NCBI GenBank assembly: GCA_964645705.1
Contig: CAZYAB010000005.1
Coordinates: 33,916-97,915 of the forward strand
DNA: 64,000 bases
Direction: 5' to 3'
From: CAXGTL01 sp964645705
GTDB lineage: Archaea; Nanobdellota; Nanobdellia; Woesearchaeales; CAXGTL01
A program made the position numbers and the translations under genes. Of the stretch, positions 1 through 8,383 are shown piece by piece. Positions within the stretch are counted from its first letter, which is position 1. The number at the start of each line of letters is the position of its first letter. The notes beneath the pieces are model-generated. The model did no database searches. It worked only from the letters and a program-made list of their open reading frames with translations, and had not been told where the DNA came from.

Positions 1-1036
1 TTGTGCTTGTTAAGATTCTTAGCTTTTGTTCATCTATGTGGAGAAGATTGTCTCTTATTCTGTATTGTTTTTGTATTTGTTGTTTTAGTTTTTTCAGCTT
101 ACCTAGTGCCTCACTTTTTTGTTTTTTTGTTAATTTTGCTAGTTTCTTTCTATAACCAAAATCTGGTTTTAATGATTTTAAGTATATTGCGCCTCTGACC
201 AATGTTCCGTCTGGTTTTATTATGTCATATGGCTTTGCTATATTTTTAGCTCTTCTTTTTAATCTATTTCCTAGCTGAACTTTGTCTTTTAATGTTGTTG
301 TACAATAATGTACATTTAGTTTGGTTTCCTTTCCACAGAAATCTAGAAGTTTGAGTGCTAATTCTTCGCTTCCTTTCACACCATAACTTATTTCATCTTT
401 TGGTACGTGTCCTTGTTTAATCAGTTTTTGTGCATTTGAATCACTAATCTCTAGTTCATTTAAGTTTAAGAACTTGACTTTGTCTTTGATATAATCTATT
501 AATTTGATTATTTGTTTTTCCTTATTCGGTAGAACTGGAATCTCTATGCCAATGTCCCAGTTGAAGTCTTGTGCTAGCTCAATTCTTTTCCAGAGCTTTT
601 TGTTTTTAAGATTTGGGTGGAACCTGATTTCATCTAAGCCTGCTTCATACAGTTTTTCTAAGTTTTCCTTATTCACTAGATTAAGTGGTGCATAAAGATG
701 TATATGAAAATGATTACCAAATTCCTTTTTTAGAAGTTTGATATATTTTACACACCTTTCTATTTTTACCAATGGATCTCCACCAGTAATACCTGCGCCT
801 TTTGCATTTATTGCTTTTGCTTCTGTTATTATGTCTTGATCTTTATCAATCTTCCATTCATCTGCATAAACATCATCTTTCTGATGCTTTGTGTCAGATA
901 CTGGGCAGAAATCGCAGCCAACTCCGCATATGCCTGTGATAAATAGAACTAGTTTTTTTCCTTGGACACATAATTTACATCCTTTTGCTAGGTCCCCTAC
1001 TGAGTATGAGTAGTATGGTGTTTTTTTTGGTTTCAT
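1..1036 (-). CDS. Radical SAM protein, C-terminus cut by window edge
   Basis: The reverse strand reads openly from ATG at 1036 to the window edge (345 codons, no stop), so the C-terminus is missing. Residues C37, C41 and C44 (GICGVGCDFC) form the CxxxCxxC cluster of the radical-SAM superfamily, and GAGITGGDPL matches the SAM-binding GGE-type region. An extra C20xxC23 pair precedes the core. The sequence resembles the archaeal family COG2108 (related to pyruvate formate-lyase activating enzymes), whose substrate is unknown to me. It starts one base after the TatD stop, so the two are almost certainly co-transcribed. The radical-SAM call is firm; the substrate is not. Confidence 0.85.
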   Translation of the reverse strand, partial: MKPKKTPYYSYSVGDLAKGCKLCVQGKKLVLFITGICGVGCDFCPVSDTKHQKDDVYADEWKIDKDQDIITEAKAINAKGAGITGGDPLVKIERCVKYIKLLKKEFGNHFHIHLYAPLNLVNKENLEKLYEAGLDEIRFHPNLKNKKLWKRIELAQDFNWDIGIEIPVLPNKEKQIIKLIDYIKDKVKFLNLNELEISDSNAQKLIKQGHVPKDEISYGVKGSEELALKLLDFCGKETKLNVHYCTTTLKDKVQLGNRLKRRAKNIAKPYDIIKPDGTLVRGAIYLKSLKPDFGYRKKLAKLTKKQKSEALGKLKKLKQQIQKQYRIRDNLLHIDEQKLRILTST

Positions 1037-1037
1037 T

Positions 1038-1817
1038 TTATAGAAACATCCTTTGATAATTCATAAACACATTCTTTTTAACTTCTTCTACATCCATTTC
1101 CTTGATCTCTGCAATCTTTTTAATAGCTTCGATTACATAACTCGGTTGATTTGGTTTATCTTGGTATGGTGATTGGAATGGTGCGTCTGTCTCTGTTAAT
1201 AATTGACTAATATTAACAGACCTTGCAATGTGTTGGAAATGTTCTGATTGTTTTATTGATGGTGGCATAGAAAAGTAATAACCATGTTCAGCAATCTTTT
1301 TAGCTAATTTTAGTTTACCACCATAACAGTGCATTACAACTTTTTTTAGATTTGTTGATCTTAATATGTCAAAAACTAATTGTTCTGCTTTTCTTGAATG
1401 TATTATTACTGGTTTTTTCCACTTTTCTGCTAATTCTAATTGTTTGATAAAAAGTTTTTTTTGTGCTAGTTTGTCTTTCCCTGTTTTAAGGTCCATGCCC
1501 ATTTCACCCATTGCAATCATTTCATCTTTATGCTGTTCTATCCACTGAAGTTCTTCATCAATGTCAAATTTTTCTACATTGTGTCTTACATCATTATTGT
1601 TCATTTCATTCTCAAGTGCATCGATAGGGTATATGCCGAGCGAGCATTTGACTATTTCATACCTCTTGCTTAACTCTAGAGCAACTCTGTTAGTTGTTTT
1701 ATCAAAACCAGATGTGATTATTACTTTTACATCATTGTTTACAGAATTATTGATTACTTCATCTATTCTTTCATATATCAAAGGATGCTCTAGATGAGCA
1801 TGTACATCTACTAACAC
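1038..1817 (-). CDS. tatD: TatD-family metal-dependent hydrolase
   Basis: This 259-residue TIM-barrel hydrolase has the full TatD metal site: H6-A-H8 near the N-terminus, E105 in MGEMGMDL, H140 in VIIHSRKAE, H163 in VVMHCYGG and the aspartate in LLTETDAPF. The length is normal for the family. Known members are 3'-5' exonucleases or DNases acting in DNA repair or turnover, but archaeal paralogues are often of unknown substrate. It sits between a DUF5654 membrane protein upstream (9 bp gap) and a radical-SAM protein downstream (1 bp gap), all on the same strand. Confidence 0.9.
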   Translation of the reverse strand: MLVDVHAHLEHPLIYERIDEVINNSVNNDVKVIITSGFDKTTNRVALELSKRYEIVKCSLGIYPIDALENEMNNNDVRHNVEKFDIDEELQWIEQHKDEMIAMGEMGMDLKTGKDKLAQKKLFIKQLELAEKWKKPVIIHSRKAEQLVFDILRSTNLKKVVMHCYGGKLKLAKKIAEHGYYFSMPPSIKQSEHFQHIARSVNISQLLTETDAPFQSPYQDKPNQPSYVIEAIKKIAEIKEMDVEEVKKNVFMNYQRMFL

Positions 1818-1826
1818 TTTTTCTAC

Positions 1827-2042
1827 CTAAACTTTTTCAGCTACTTTTCCAATCCATAATGTGGCAATAACTGCAATCAGCGTAACAACACACGCATAAA
1901 CAAGCATTGGAACAGCTCCGTTTTGTTCACCAAATACTTGTTTAAATATTGCTTTTATTGTGTCATTCCATGCTAATGCTGCTACTAAACCAAATGCAGC
2001 TGTTATCAAAGCAGCGAATTTTTCAATAATTGCTTTTTTCAT
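1827..2042 (-). CDS. DUF5654 small membrane protein
   Basis: A 71-residue protein with two predicted membrane helices (about residues 8-30 and 45-65). The pattern KFAALITAAFGLVAALAWND is typical of DUF5654, a small family common in archaea with no known function. It is the first gene of the tatD/radical-SAM operon. The upstream AT-rich region shared with the divergent gene at 2097 (AAACTTATTTC and TATA-like tracts at 2060-2085) probably holds both promoters. Confidence 0.75.
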   Translation of the reverse strand: MKKAIIEKFAALITAAFGLVAALAWNDTIKAIFKQVFGEQNGAVPMLVYACVVTLIAVIATLWIGKVAEKV

Positions 2043-2096
2043 TTTATATATAAAAAAGAAATAAGTTTATATATGTTTTGATTTATTATTAGATTT

Positions 2097-2870
2097 ATGT
2101 ATGAAGATTTAATCAAACAAATAAAGAAAAAGAAAACCCTAAAGAATGTTGATGATGATTTTGTTAAATACCACTTAGATAAATATTTTAAATTATATCC
2201 TAAGATGAAAGCTAAGTTATTGGCTGATAAAGTAAAGAAGAAAGATATTAAAAAGGTAGTCAAAGATGTTAGATCCATTCTCCACAGAGCATATGGCATG
2301 TTCTTGTTAAAAAGTTATTTTAAAAAAGAAAAAACACATGATATTGATAAATTATTAAAAGTACATAAGTCAACAAAAGAAAGGTTGCCTATCTATTACA
2401 AACTTTACAAAGAATTGTTCAAAATAACAGGTGTTCCAAAGTCATTATTAGATCTTGGTTGTGGATTCAATCCACTGTCAATAAAGTATATGAATCTCGA
2501 TAAGGTGAAGTATTATGCATTTGACATTAGCAAGCCTGACCTGGACTTTCTTAAATTACACATTGATTTCCTTGACACAAAATCAGTCAACTTACTATCT
2601 GTTAAACGCTTGCCGAAAACAGATGTGTGTTTTATGTTTAAATTACTAAACCACATAGATCTTTCAAAGCATCATAGAGAATCTGAAAAATTATTAAATA
2701 AGGTTAGAAGCAAATGGTTGATAATCTCATTTCCATTAAAAACAATGTCAGGCAAAAAGATGAATTATAGGCAAAATAATTGGCTAAAGTTTATGGCTGA
2801 AAGAAATGGGTGGGAATTAGTAAAAAGGTTTATTTTAGGCAATGAAGAATTCTTTATTATTAAAAAATAG
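2097..2870 (+). CDS. FmrO/Rmt-like 16S rRNA methyltransferase homologue
   Basis: A 257-residue class I SAM-dependent methyltransferase. After an N-terminal helical region (residues 1-88) comes H90-K-ST-KERLPIYY, then SLLDLGCGFNPLSIKYM (about 117-133, SAM motif I), a central DVCFMFKLLNHID and a C-terminal LIISFPLKTMSGKK followed by NGWELVKRFILGNEEF. This order and these words are the signature of the Arm/Rmt/FmrO family, which methylates N7 of 16S rRNA G1405 and blocks aminoglycosides in bacteria. Here it is a single chromosomal gene without mobile DNA nearby, so a housekeeping RNA-modification role is as likely as resistance. Family assignment is strong; target base is inferred. Confidence 0.72.
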   Translation: MYEDLIKQIKKKKTLKNVDDDFVKYHLDKYFKLYPKMKAKLLADKVKKKDIKKVVKDVRSILHRAYGMFLLKSYFKKEKTHDIDKLLKVHKSTKERLPIYYKLYKELFKITGVPKSLLDLGCGFNPLSIKYMNLDKVKYYAFDISKPDLDFLKLHIDFLDTKSVNLLSVKRLPKTDVCFMFKLLNHIDLSKHHRESEKLLNKVRSKWLIISFPLKTMSGKKMNYRQNNWLKFMAERNGWELVKRFILGNEEFFIIKK

Positions 2871-2938
2871 CCGATAAATTTATAAATGTTTAAAACAAAG
2901 ATAAGAATATTCTATTCAAATAAAAGGAGGATGATATC

Positions 2939-3127
2939 ATGAAGTTAAGTGGATTAGAATGGGTTGTTTACATACTAGTAATAGTAGGAGCAATAAATTG
3001 GGGATTATTTTCTTTTGGTTTTAACCTTGTAGAATTAATCTTCATGGTAGGCTGGTTGATTAACTTGGTTTATTGGTTAGTTGGACTGTCTGGATTGTAT
3101 TTAGCATATCTAGTGTTTAAAAAATAA
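2939..3127 (+). CDS. DUF378 small membrane protein
   Basis: A 62-residue protein with two membrane helices. IVGAINWGLFSFGFNLVELI and a following GLSGLYLAYL are the pattern of DUF378 (COG2155), small integral membrane proteins of unknown function found in bacteria and archaea. A strong ribosome-binding site, AAAGGAGG, lies 9 bases before the ATG, which is unusual here because most neighbours use GGTGAT or are leaderless. Confidence 0.85.
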   Translation: MKLSGLEWVVYILVIVGAINWGLFSFGFNLVELIFMVGWLINLVYWLVGLSGLYLAYLVFKK

Positions 3128-3159
3128 TTAAAAATATTTTATTTTTATTTTTTTCTTTT

Positions 3160-5406
3160 TTATTCTTTTAAACTTTCTAAAACAATGTCATATACTTCTG
3201 GATATGTCTCAATATCTTTTATGGCTGTGTGTAAAGGTCTTGTCCTTGAACATTTGCCTTGTATAACATGGTTTTCTGCAAAGTCTAGTCCTGCATCTTG
3301 TTCTAAAACAACACCATCGCCAATGCCAAAGTCCATTCTACACCCAGTTCCAATAATATTATAAACAGGAATGCTTGGTTCTGAACCAGAATTAAGTTTA
3401 TTCAAGAATAGACTATTAGAATTCATGTCATGACATTCTAATCTTTCACCAAGAACATTACAATAATCAGTTACATCCCCTTTTATGCCTTTGTTTGGTG
3501 TTGCAATTAATATTAATTTGTTAATATTTTCTTCACCAAATATTTGTATATAACGACGAGCAACTAATCCTCCCATGCTAAATGCTATTATATTTATTTT
3601 TGGTTTATTTGTCATGTATTTAACAGTGTCAATCAAGTCTTTTAATCTTATAGAATATGTGTCTATGTTCTCACTCTTTGTTTGAACCACAATATAATTT
3701 TCCGGTTCTTTGAAAACATCGAAATAATAGCTTGCTCTGATTGTTATGGGAACATTGGATAAACCATAAGCTCCTTTTGGTGAATCATAGCCTGTAAATA
3801 ATGTGACTGTTCCTGCATTAAGATAACTATCTTGTTCTAGTTTGTCTTGCATATCTGCAAATCCTTCTAAACTATATTCTGCTGATGTTTCTTTGTTAAA
3901 TGAATGTCCGTGCAAGAATATTGTTGGATATAATTCATGATTATTATTGCATTCCTCATCAGTACAACATTGGTTGCATTGTCCAAATACACAACATTTT
4001 GGCAATGGTTCATTGAATTCTATGCTTTTTGTTATATCTGTATCATTTTTTAATTTTATTTTTTCTATACTTGCTGTGCTAAGTTCAACATAATCCATTC
4101 CCATTGGTTCACATGTTTCAACTGATCTGTTTTGTTCTAATAACTTTTGTTTTAGTTTTTCTAAGTCTGTACAAACGTAAGATATATTAGTAACAATGTC
4201 ATCTTCTACAAGTTCTAGCTTGATCTCTGGCATGCATTCTGATGTTAATTCACACAATAGGTTATATCCTGCATTTCTTTGATTATATTTTGTGTATATC
4301 TCATTGTTCATCTTACTAATTATGTTTAGTTCTTTGATTTTATAATCTTCAACTAATTGTATCTTTGTTTTTATTGTGCTCATTTTAGGAAATTCTATTA
4401 ACATTTTGTTAAAATAATCTATTGTTCTGTTTATCTGTGATGCAATTGTGTTGTCTAATATGATTGAGTCACTTATTTGTTTGATTTTTAGCTGATCAAT
4501 GTCATCTATCAATAGGTTGTAGACATTTGTACTGTCTGTTATTATTCTGCTTTGACTAGAAACTTGTTTTTCAATGACTTGGAAATCATTTTCAATATTA
4601 TTTGCTTGTTCATTAAGCTCAACTAGATTCTGTTGTTCCCATAAATCATGCATAATTGTCATTTTTTCAAATAATTGGTTTGTTTCTGTGTCATTGATGT
4701 TGATTTCTATTATATTGTTTATTAGTATAAAATTTTCATCAGTCAGTGTTTGTTGTTTTATTATTTTATTAAATCTTGATGAAAGATTGTTTAAGTTTTG
4801 TTTTATTTGTTTTTTTAATATTTTTTCTTCTTGATTAAGATCATAATTATTTGTTATTAATATACTTCTTGTTGCAGGTTCTTCGCTTGTATGGCACAAG
4901 AATGTTGCTCTGCTTACACAGTCAAGGTCAAACCTGTAAAGTTCTTGACCTTTTCCTATATTGTTTGAGCTTATGTTATATTCTTTTTTAAGTGGTGCTC
5001 CTGGCCTTGATATGAAATTTCCTTTGTCAATAATTTTATTATGACTTATATCAATGAATTCATAATTACACTGTGCACTACAAAAAGGGTTGGTTGTTAT
5101 TGATTCTTTGAATGAAATTGTTTCTGTTTCTTTATTTGCAAGTGTTAGGTGTTGTTTATCAACTTCTAGTTTAACAATTATGTCATTTCCTGTTATAAAG
5201 TTGAGATATAGTACTATCTGTGTACTGAATATTGAGAATAAGATTACGCCTATGATTATTGCTGTTATTATTAATAATCTGTGTTTTTTTAAGAAAAGTC
5301 TTGATTTTTCGGGGTATAATAGTGTTTTGATTTTTTCAATATTCAGATCTGTATTTTGGTCTGTGATTTTCTCTTTTTTTAATTTTTCTTTTTTTTGTTT
5401 TTTCAT
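3160..5406 (-). CDS. Membrane-anchored alpha/beta hydrolase (lipase-like)
   Basis: A 748-residue protein with a charged cytoplasmic N-terminus, one membrane helix (about 44-68, LLIITAIIIGVILFSIFSTQ), a long helical region rich in Asn/Gln/Ile (about 190-400), a cysteine cluster (CCVFGQCNQCC, about 490-500) and a C-terminal hydrolase domain. The last has the oxyanion strand PTIFLHGHSF and the nucleophile elbow AFSMGG with Ser near residue 610 (GxSxG-like, first Gly replaced by Phe-preceded Ala), followed by LIATPNKG as in PGAP1/LipA-type lipases. The active site would be extracellular. Substrate unknown. Its stop overlaps the start region of the downstream-facing NSUN gene by 4 bp. Confidence 0.7.
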   Translation of the reverse strand: MKKQKKEKLKKEKITDQNTDLNIEKIKTLLYPEKSRLFLKKHRLLIITAIIIGVILFSIFSTQIVLYLNFITGNDIIVKLEVDKQHLTLANKETETISFKESITTNPFCSAQCNYEFIDISHNKIIDKGNFISRPGAPLKKEYNISSNNIGKGQELYRFDLDCVSRATFLCHTSEEPATRSILITNNYDLNQEEKILKKQIKQNLNNLSSRFNKIIKQQTLTDENFILINNIIEININDTETNQLFEKMTIMHDLWEQQNLVELNEQANNIENDFQVIEKQVSSQSRIITDSTNVYNLLIDDIDQLKIKQISDSIILDNTIASQINRTIDYFNKMLIEFPKMSTIKTKIQLVEDYKIKELNIISKMNNEIYTKYNQRNAGYNLLCELTSECMPEIKLELVEDDIVTNISYVCTDLEKLKQKLLEQNRSVETCEPMGMDYVELSTASIEKIKLKNDTDITKSIEFNEPLPKCCVFGQCNQCCTDEECNNNHELYPTIFLHGHSFNKETSAEYSLEGFADMQDKLEQDSYLNAGTVTLFTGYDSPKGAYGLSNVPITIRASYYFDVFKEPENYIVVQTKSENIDTYSIRLKDLIDTVKYMTNKPKINIIAFSMGGLVARRYIQIFGEENINKLILIATPNKGIKGDVTDYCNVLGERLECHDMNSNSLFLNKLNSGSEPSIPVYNIIGTGCRMDFGIGDGVVLEQDAGLDFAENHVIQGKCSRTRPLHTAIKDIETYPEVYDIVLESLKE

Positions 5407-6359
5407 TTCTTTTTTATTTTTGCAATAAAGAAACCTTCAGTATCATTGTCTTGCGGCCAGATTCTTAGTGTGTTTTTTACTTGAGGATTGTATTTTTGAT
5501 TATTAAATTCTATTATAGGTTTACTAGTATTTAAACCTTTTAGTTTTATACTTTCTACAGAAGCATCAGGATATTTTTCAAGTAAATGAGAAACAACAGC
5601 TTCGTTTTCCATTGGTTCACAACTGCATGTACTATAAACTACCACTCCTCCGGGTTTTAAGTTTTCAAATGCTGTTCTTAATAATTGTCTTTGTATTCCT
5701 GATAAATTTTTTAATAGATTTATACTCCATTGTTTGGTGGTCTTTAAACTTTTTCTAATAGTGCCTGTGCCAGAGCATGGTGCGTCTACTAGTATTCTAT
5801 CAAATTTCATGTTTTTAAAGAATCTGCCTTCCATAAGAGTTATCACATTATTGGTGATGCCAAGTCTTTGCATATTAATGCCTAGAGCACTTATCCTGAT
5901 TCCTTTGTAATCATTTGCAATTAATGTTCCTTTGTTTTTCATGTATTGTGCAATCTGAGTTGCTTTTGAACCTGGTGCTGCGCACATGTCTAATACAAGT
6001 TCATTTGGTCTTGGATCAAGAACAATAGGCGGTATCATTGATGCTGCGTCTTGTACAAATATATAGCCAAGAGCATGTTCAATGGTGTTACCTATATCTC
6101 TTCTGCCTTCTTTGTGTGTTATAAAAAAACCTTCAGAACACCATTTTACTGGTTTTAATATCCATCCTGCTTTTTTCATTCTATTTTTAACATCCTTAAC
6201 ATCAGCTTTCAAAGTATTAACTCTTATTGCTTGTCTTGGGTAGGAAAAAGAATAATCTATGAATTTATCATAATCAGGGCAGAATGATTTATAGTGTTCT
6301 ATAAACTTTGGTTTTAATTCCTTTATTAGTTTATCTCTTCCTTTGATTGGTATTGGCAT
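5403..6359 (-). CDS. NSUN/RsmB-family RNA cytosine-C5 methyltransferase
   Basis: This 318-residue enzyme transfers a methyl group from SAM to C5 of cytosine in tRNA or rRNA. Visible motifs are the SAM-binding DMCAAPGSKATQIAQ, ANDYKGIRISAL, VDAPCSGTGT (motif IV, proline-cysteine) and YSTCSCEPMENE (motif VI, catalytic cysteine). No PUA domain is present, so it is the compact archaeal Trm4/NSUN6-like form. It overlaps the hydrolase gene downstream by 4 bp and probably shares its transcript. The exact RNA target cannot be read from sequence. Confidence 0.88.
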   Translation of the reverse strand: MPIPIKGRDKLIKELKPKFIEHYKSFCPDYDKFIDYSFSYPRQAIRVNTLKADVKDVKNRMKKAGWILKPVKWCSEGFFITHKEGRRDIGNTIEHALGYIFVQDAASMIPPIVLDPRPNELVLDMCAAPGSKATQIAQYMKNKGTLIANDYKGIRISALGINMQRLGITNNVITLMEGRFFKNMKFDRILVDAPCSGTGTIRKSLKTTKQWSINLLKNLSGIQRQLLRTAFENLKPGGVVVYSTCSCEPMENEAVVSHLLEKYPDASVESIKLKGLNTSKPIIEFNNQKYNPQVKNTLRIWPQDNDTEGFFIAKIKKK

Positions 6360-6395
6360 ATTTCTATATATATTCTAATTATTAATAAATATTGC

Positions 6396-6402
6396 TAAAA
6401 AA
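6396..6402 (-). terminator. Oligo-T terminator after tRNA-Cys
   Basis: On the minus strand the tRNA 3' end (U73) runs straight into six T residues, the usual archaeal termination signal. It separates the tRNA from the NSUN gene start at 6359. Confidence 0.6.
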
Positions 6403-6487
6403 GGAGGCACCGGGATTTGCACATAAAGTCTTGCACCCGGGATCAGAGGGTTGCAGCCTCTTGCCTTAGCTGCTTGGCCATGCCTCC
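6402..6487 (-). tRNA. tRNA-Cys(GCA) with a 14-nt T-loop intron
   Basis: Read on the minus strand: acceptor GGAGGCA/TGCCTCC, D-stem GCC/GGC, anticodon stem AGAGG/CCTCT, loop CTGCAAC with anticodon GCA, a 4-nt variable loop, T-stem CCGGG/CCCGG, and U73 (the Cys discriminator) at 6402. CCA is not encoded. The T-loop is 21 instead of 7 nt. It folds as a BHB: exon TGCA pairs with intron TGCA, with 3-nt bulges AGA and AAT. Cutting after the second bulge base removes 6416-6429 and leaves TGCAAGT. G at position 55 and AG instead of GG at 18-19 are unusual. A run of T residues follows as terminator. Confidence 0.85.
6416..6429 (-). other. tRNA-Cys BHB intron, position 59/60
   Basis: This 14-nt insertion lies between T-loop bases 59 and 60. 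The central four base pairs are formed by the palindrome TGCA in the exon and the same word in the intron; the bulges are AG|A and AA|T. It is near the minimum length for an archaeal tRNA intron: one bulge base, a 7-nt loop, four paired bases and two bulge bases. Confidence 0.75.
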
Positions 6488-6522
6488 ATAAAGAATTGAA
6501 TAAAAAGAAGTAGTATTTAAAT

Positions 6523-6894
6523 TTATTGTGTTTTATTTTTTTTATAGTTCTCAATTGCTTTTTTCAAAGCATCTGTGCCTAGAACAGAACAATGAAATTT
6601 CTGTGGTGGAAGATTGCCTAATTCTTTTGCAATGTCTTTTGCAGTTATCTTTAGTGCTTGTTCAATTGTCTTGTCTTTTGCTAATTCACACATTGCGTCT
6701 GATGCAGCGATTGCAGCTGCGCAACCATAAGTCAGGAACTTTATCTCTGTGATAACATTATCATTAATCTTTAGATAGATTCTCATCACATCACCGCACT
6801 TCACATTACCAACTTCTCCAACTGCATCATAATCTTTCATTTCACCTGCAAACTTTGGATTTGTAAAATGTTCAATTACTTTTTTTGAGTACAT
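6523..6894 (-). CDS. iscU: IscU/NifU-type iron-sulfur scaffold protein
   Basis: A 123-residue scaffold on which Fe-S clusters are built from sulfur delivered by IscS. The three cluster cysteines are present (C33 in KCGD with D35, C58 in YGCAAAIAASD, C102 in KFHCSVLG with the preceding H101). The length matches NifU N-terminal/IscU proteins. Its start overlaps the end of iscS by 23 bp, so the two are translationally coupled. The IscS-binding LPPQK loop (residues about 95-99, LPPQKFHCS) is intact. The gene is the last of the arsR-iscS-iscU operon and is followed by the tRNA-Cys gene. Confidence 0.93.
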   Translation of the reverse strand: MYSKKVIEHFTNPKFAGEMKDYDAVGEVGNVKCGDVMRIYLKINDNVITEIKFLTYGCAAAIAASDAMCELAKDKTIEQALKITAKDIAKELGNLPPQKFHCSVLGTDALKKAIENYKKNKTQ

Positions 6895-8050
6895 TTTGAA
6901 TCAACTTACCAATTGGTGAGATCCTCCTTAATTTTTTAACTATTTTTTCCATTACTTCTATAGCATAGTCTATCTCTTCTTCTGTTGTGAATCTGCTTAG
7001 AGTTAGTCTTAAAGATCCATTTGCTTGTTCATGTGATAAGCCTAGTGCTGTTAATACGTGACTAGGTTCTAATGTTTTTGACGTGCATGCAGAACCAGTA
7101 GATGAACATATGTTTTTTTGGTCTAAATATCCACCTAAAGCTTCGCCTTCAACTGCTTTGAATGAAAAGTTTGCATTATTACACAATCTTTTGTCACCAG
7201 TTGCTCCATTTAGTCTGACACCTTCGATCTTTAGTATTCCATTAATTAGCTTGTCCCTCAAAAGAGTCATATGCTCAACATGCTTATCATCCATAGCAAG
7301 TTCTGCTGCTTTTGTAAAACCCATTATTCCTGGAATGTTTTCAGTGCCTGCTCTCATTGCGTGTTCATGGTCGCCGCCGTGTTGCCAATTTTGTATTTTA
7401 GTTCCTGTTTTTATATATAATGCACCGACACCTTTTGGTCCGTGTATTTTGTGAGCATTTAATGTTATAAGATCTGCATGTTCTGCAGAAATAGGACATT
7501 TAGTAAAAGATTGACATGCATCTGTGTGTAGATAGACACCTTTTTCTTTACAAATTTTGTATAATTTTTCCATGTCTTGAATTGTTCCTATCTCATTATT
7601 ACCATGTATAACAGAAAATAATATAGTTTTATCAGTAATAGCTTTCTCCAAATCCTCAACCCTTACAAAACCTTCAGAATCCACATCAAGATAAGTTACA
7701 TTAAAACCTTGTGATTCTAACCATTTGCATGAATTCAGAACACATTTATGTTCAACTTTGGTTGTTATTATATGGTTTTTATCTTTATTAGCAAATGCAA
7801 TTCCTTTGATTGCCATGTTATTTGATTCTGTGCCACCTGATGTAAAAACTATTTCTTCAGGCTTTGCTTTTAACAGTTTTGCTAATCTTTTTCTTGCATT
7901 TTCTAATGCTTGCTTTGCATCTTGTCCAAATGAATGTGTTGATGATGCATTAGCATATTCTTCTGAATTATATTTGTCGATTTCTTTTACAACTTCTGGA
8001 TCAACTTTTGTTGAAGCTCCATTGTCTAGATATACTTGTTTAAATCTCAT
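6872..8050 (-). CDS. iscS: Cysteine desulfurase (NifS/IscS)
   Basis: A PLP enzyme that removes sulfur from cysteine as a persulfide for Fe-S assembly. It has the N-terminal YLDNGAST, the PLP-lysine segment LNAHKIHGPKG, the GTENIPGI loop and the sulfur-carrying cysteine in CSSTGSACTS. I place the start at the ATG at 8050 (392 residues, MRFKQVYLDN), because GGGGGTG lies 8 bases upstream; a GTG at 8059 would place the ribosome-binding site inside the gene. It overlaps arsR upstream by 11 bp and iscU downstream by 23 bp. A tRNA-thiolation role in addition to Fe-S supply is possible. Confidence 0.92.
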   Translation of the reverse strand: MRFKQVYLDNGASTKVDPEVVKEIDKYNSEEYANASSTHSFGQDAKQALENARKRLAKLLKAKPEEIVFTSGGTESNNMAIKGIAFANKDKNHIITTKVEHKCVLNSCKWLESQGFNVTYLDVDSEGFVRVEDLEKAITDKTILFSVIHGNNEIGTIQDMEKLYKICKEKGVYLHTDACQSFTKCPISAEHADLITLNAHKIHGPKGVGALYIKTGTKIQNWQHGGDHEHAMRAGTENIPGIMGFTKAAELAMDDKHVEHMTLLRDKLINGILKIEGVRLNGATGDKRLCNNANFSFKAVEGEALGGYLDQKNICSSTGSACTSKTLEPSHVLTALGLSHEQANGSLRLTLSRFTTEEEIDYAIEVMEKIVKKLRRISPIGKLIQNVLKKSN

Positions 8051-8342
8051 GTTTATCACACCCCCTGCAATATTTCTTTATGTGTTTTTCTATTAGTGAT
8101 AATATTGGTAAAACAGTTTCTTTGTTTAATGAGTAAATTCTTCTCTTGCCTTCTTGTCTGACGTTTAATATATTACAACCTTCCATTGATTTTAGGTGAT
8201 GAGATACTCTGCTTTGTTCTTGATTAGTTTCTGTACATATTTCTGTAACACTTAATTCCTTTTTCCTAAGTGCCATGATAATCTTAAACCTAGCATTATT
8301 AGCAAAGTTCATGAAGAATGCATTATAAGATTTTGTTGTCAT
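8040..8342 (-). CDS. ArsR-family winged-helix regulator of the isc operon
   Basis: A 100-residue HTH_5 (ArsR/SmtB) protein: ARFKIIMALRKKELSVTEIC, then the recognition helix QEQSRVSHHLKSM and a beta-wing RQEGKRRIYSL. C36 and C56 sit in the DNA-binding core, and the tail carries C92-R-G-C95 with H98, a likely metal or Fe-S ligand set. As first gene of an operon with iscS and iscU it is positioned as a local sensor of iron-sulfur status, in the way IscR is in bacteria, but it is unrelated to IscR by fold family. Sensing function is inferred. A perfect inverted repeat covers its start. Confidence 0.85.
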   Translation of the reverse strand: MTTKSYNAFFMNFANNARFKIIMALRKKELSVTEICTETNQEQSRVSHHLKSMEGCNILNVRQEGKRRIYSLNKETVLPILSLIEKHIKKYCRGCDKHEI

Positions 8343-8372
8343 ATGACGGTATTATCATATGTAATATATAAA
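8340..8372 (-). promoter_or_regulatory. Promoter and candidate operator of the arsR-iscS-iscU operon
   Basis: On the minus strand a TATA box (AATATATAAA on the plus strand, 8363-8372) is placed about 25 bases before the arsR ATG, so the transcript should be leaderless. A perfect 7-bp inverted repeat, CATATGA at 8340-8346 and TCATATG at 8355-8361 with an 8-bp spacer, spans the predicted transcription start. A dimeric ArsR protein bound there would block initiation, which suggests autoregulation. Confidence 0.55.
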
Positions 8373-8383
8373 GGTTGTGGTTT

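Noticed and set aside
1..198. Short plus-strand frame at the window start
   Set aside because: It is the antisense of the radical-SAM gene, which is open on the minus strand across the same region with clear motifs.
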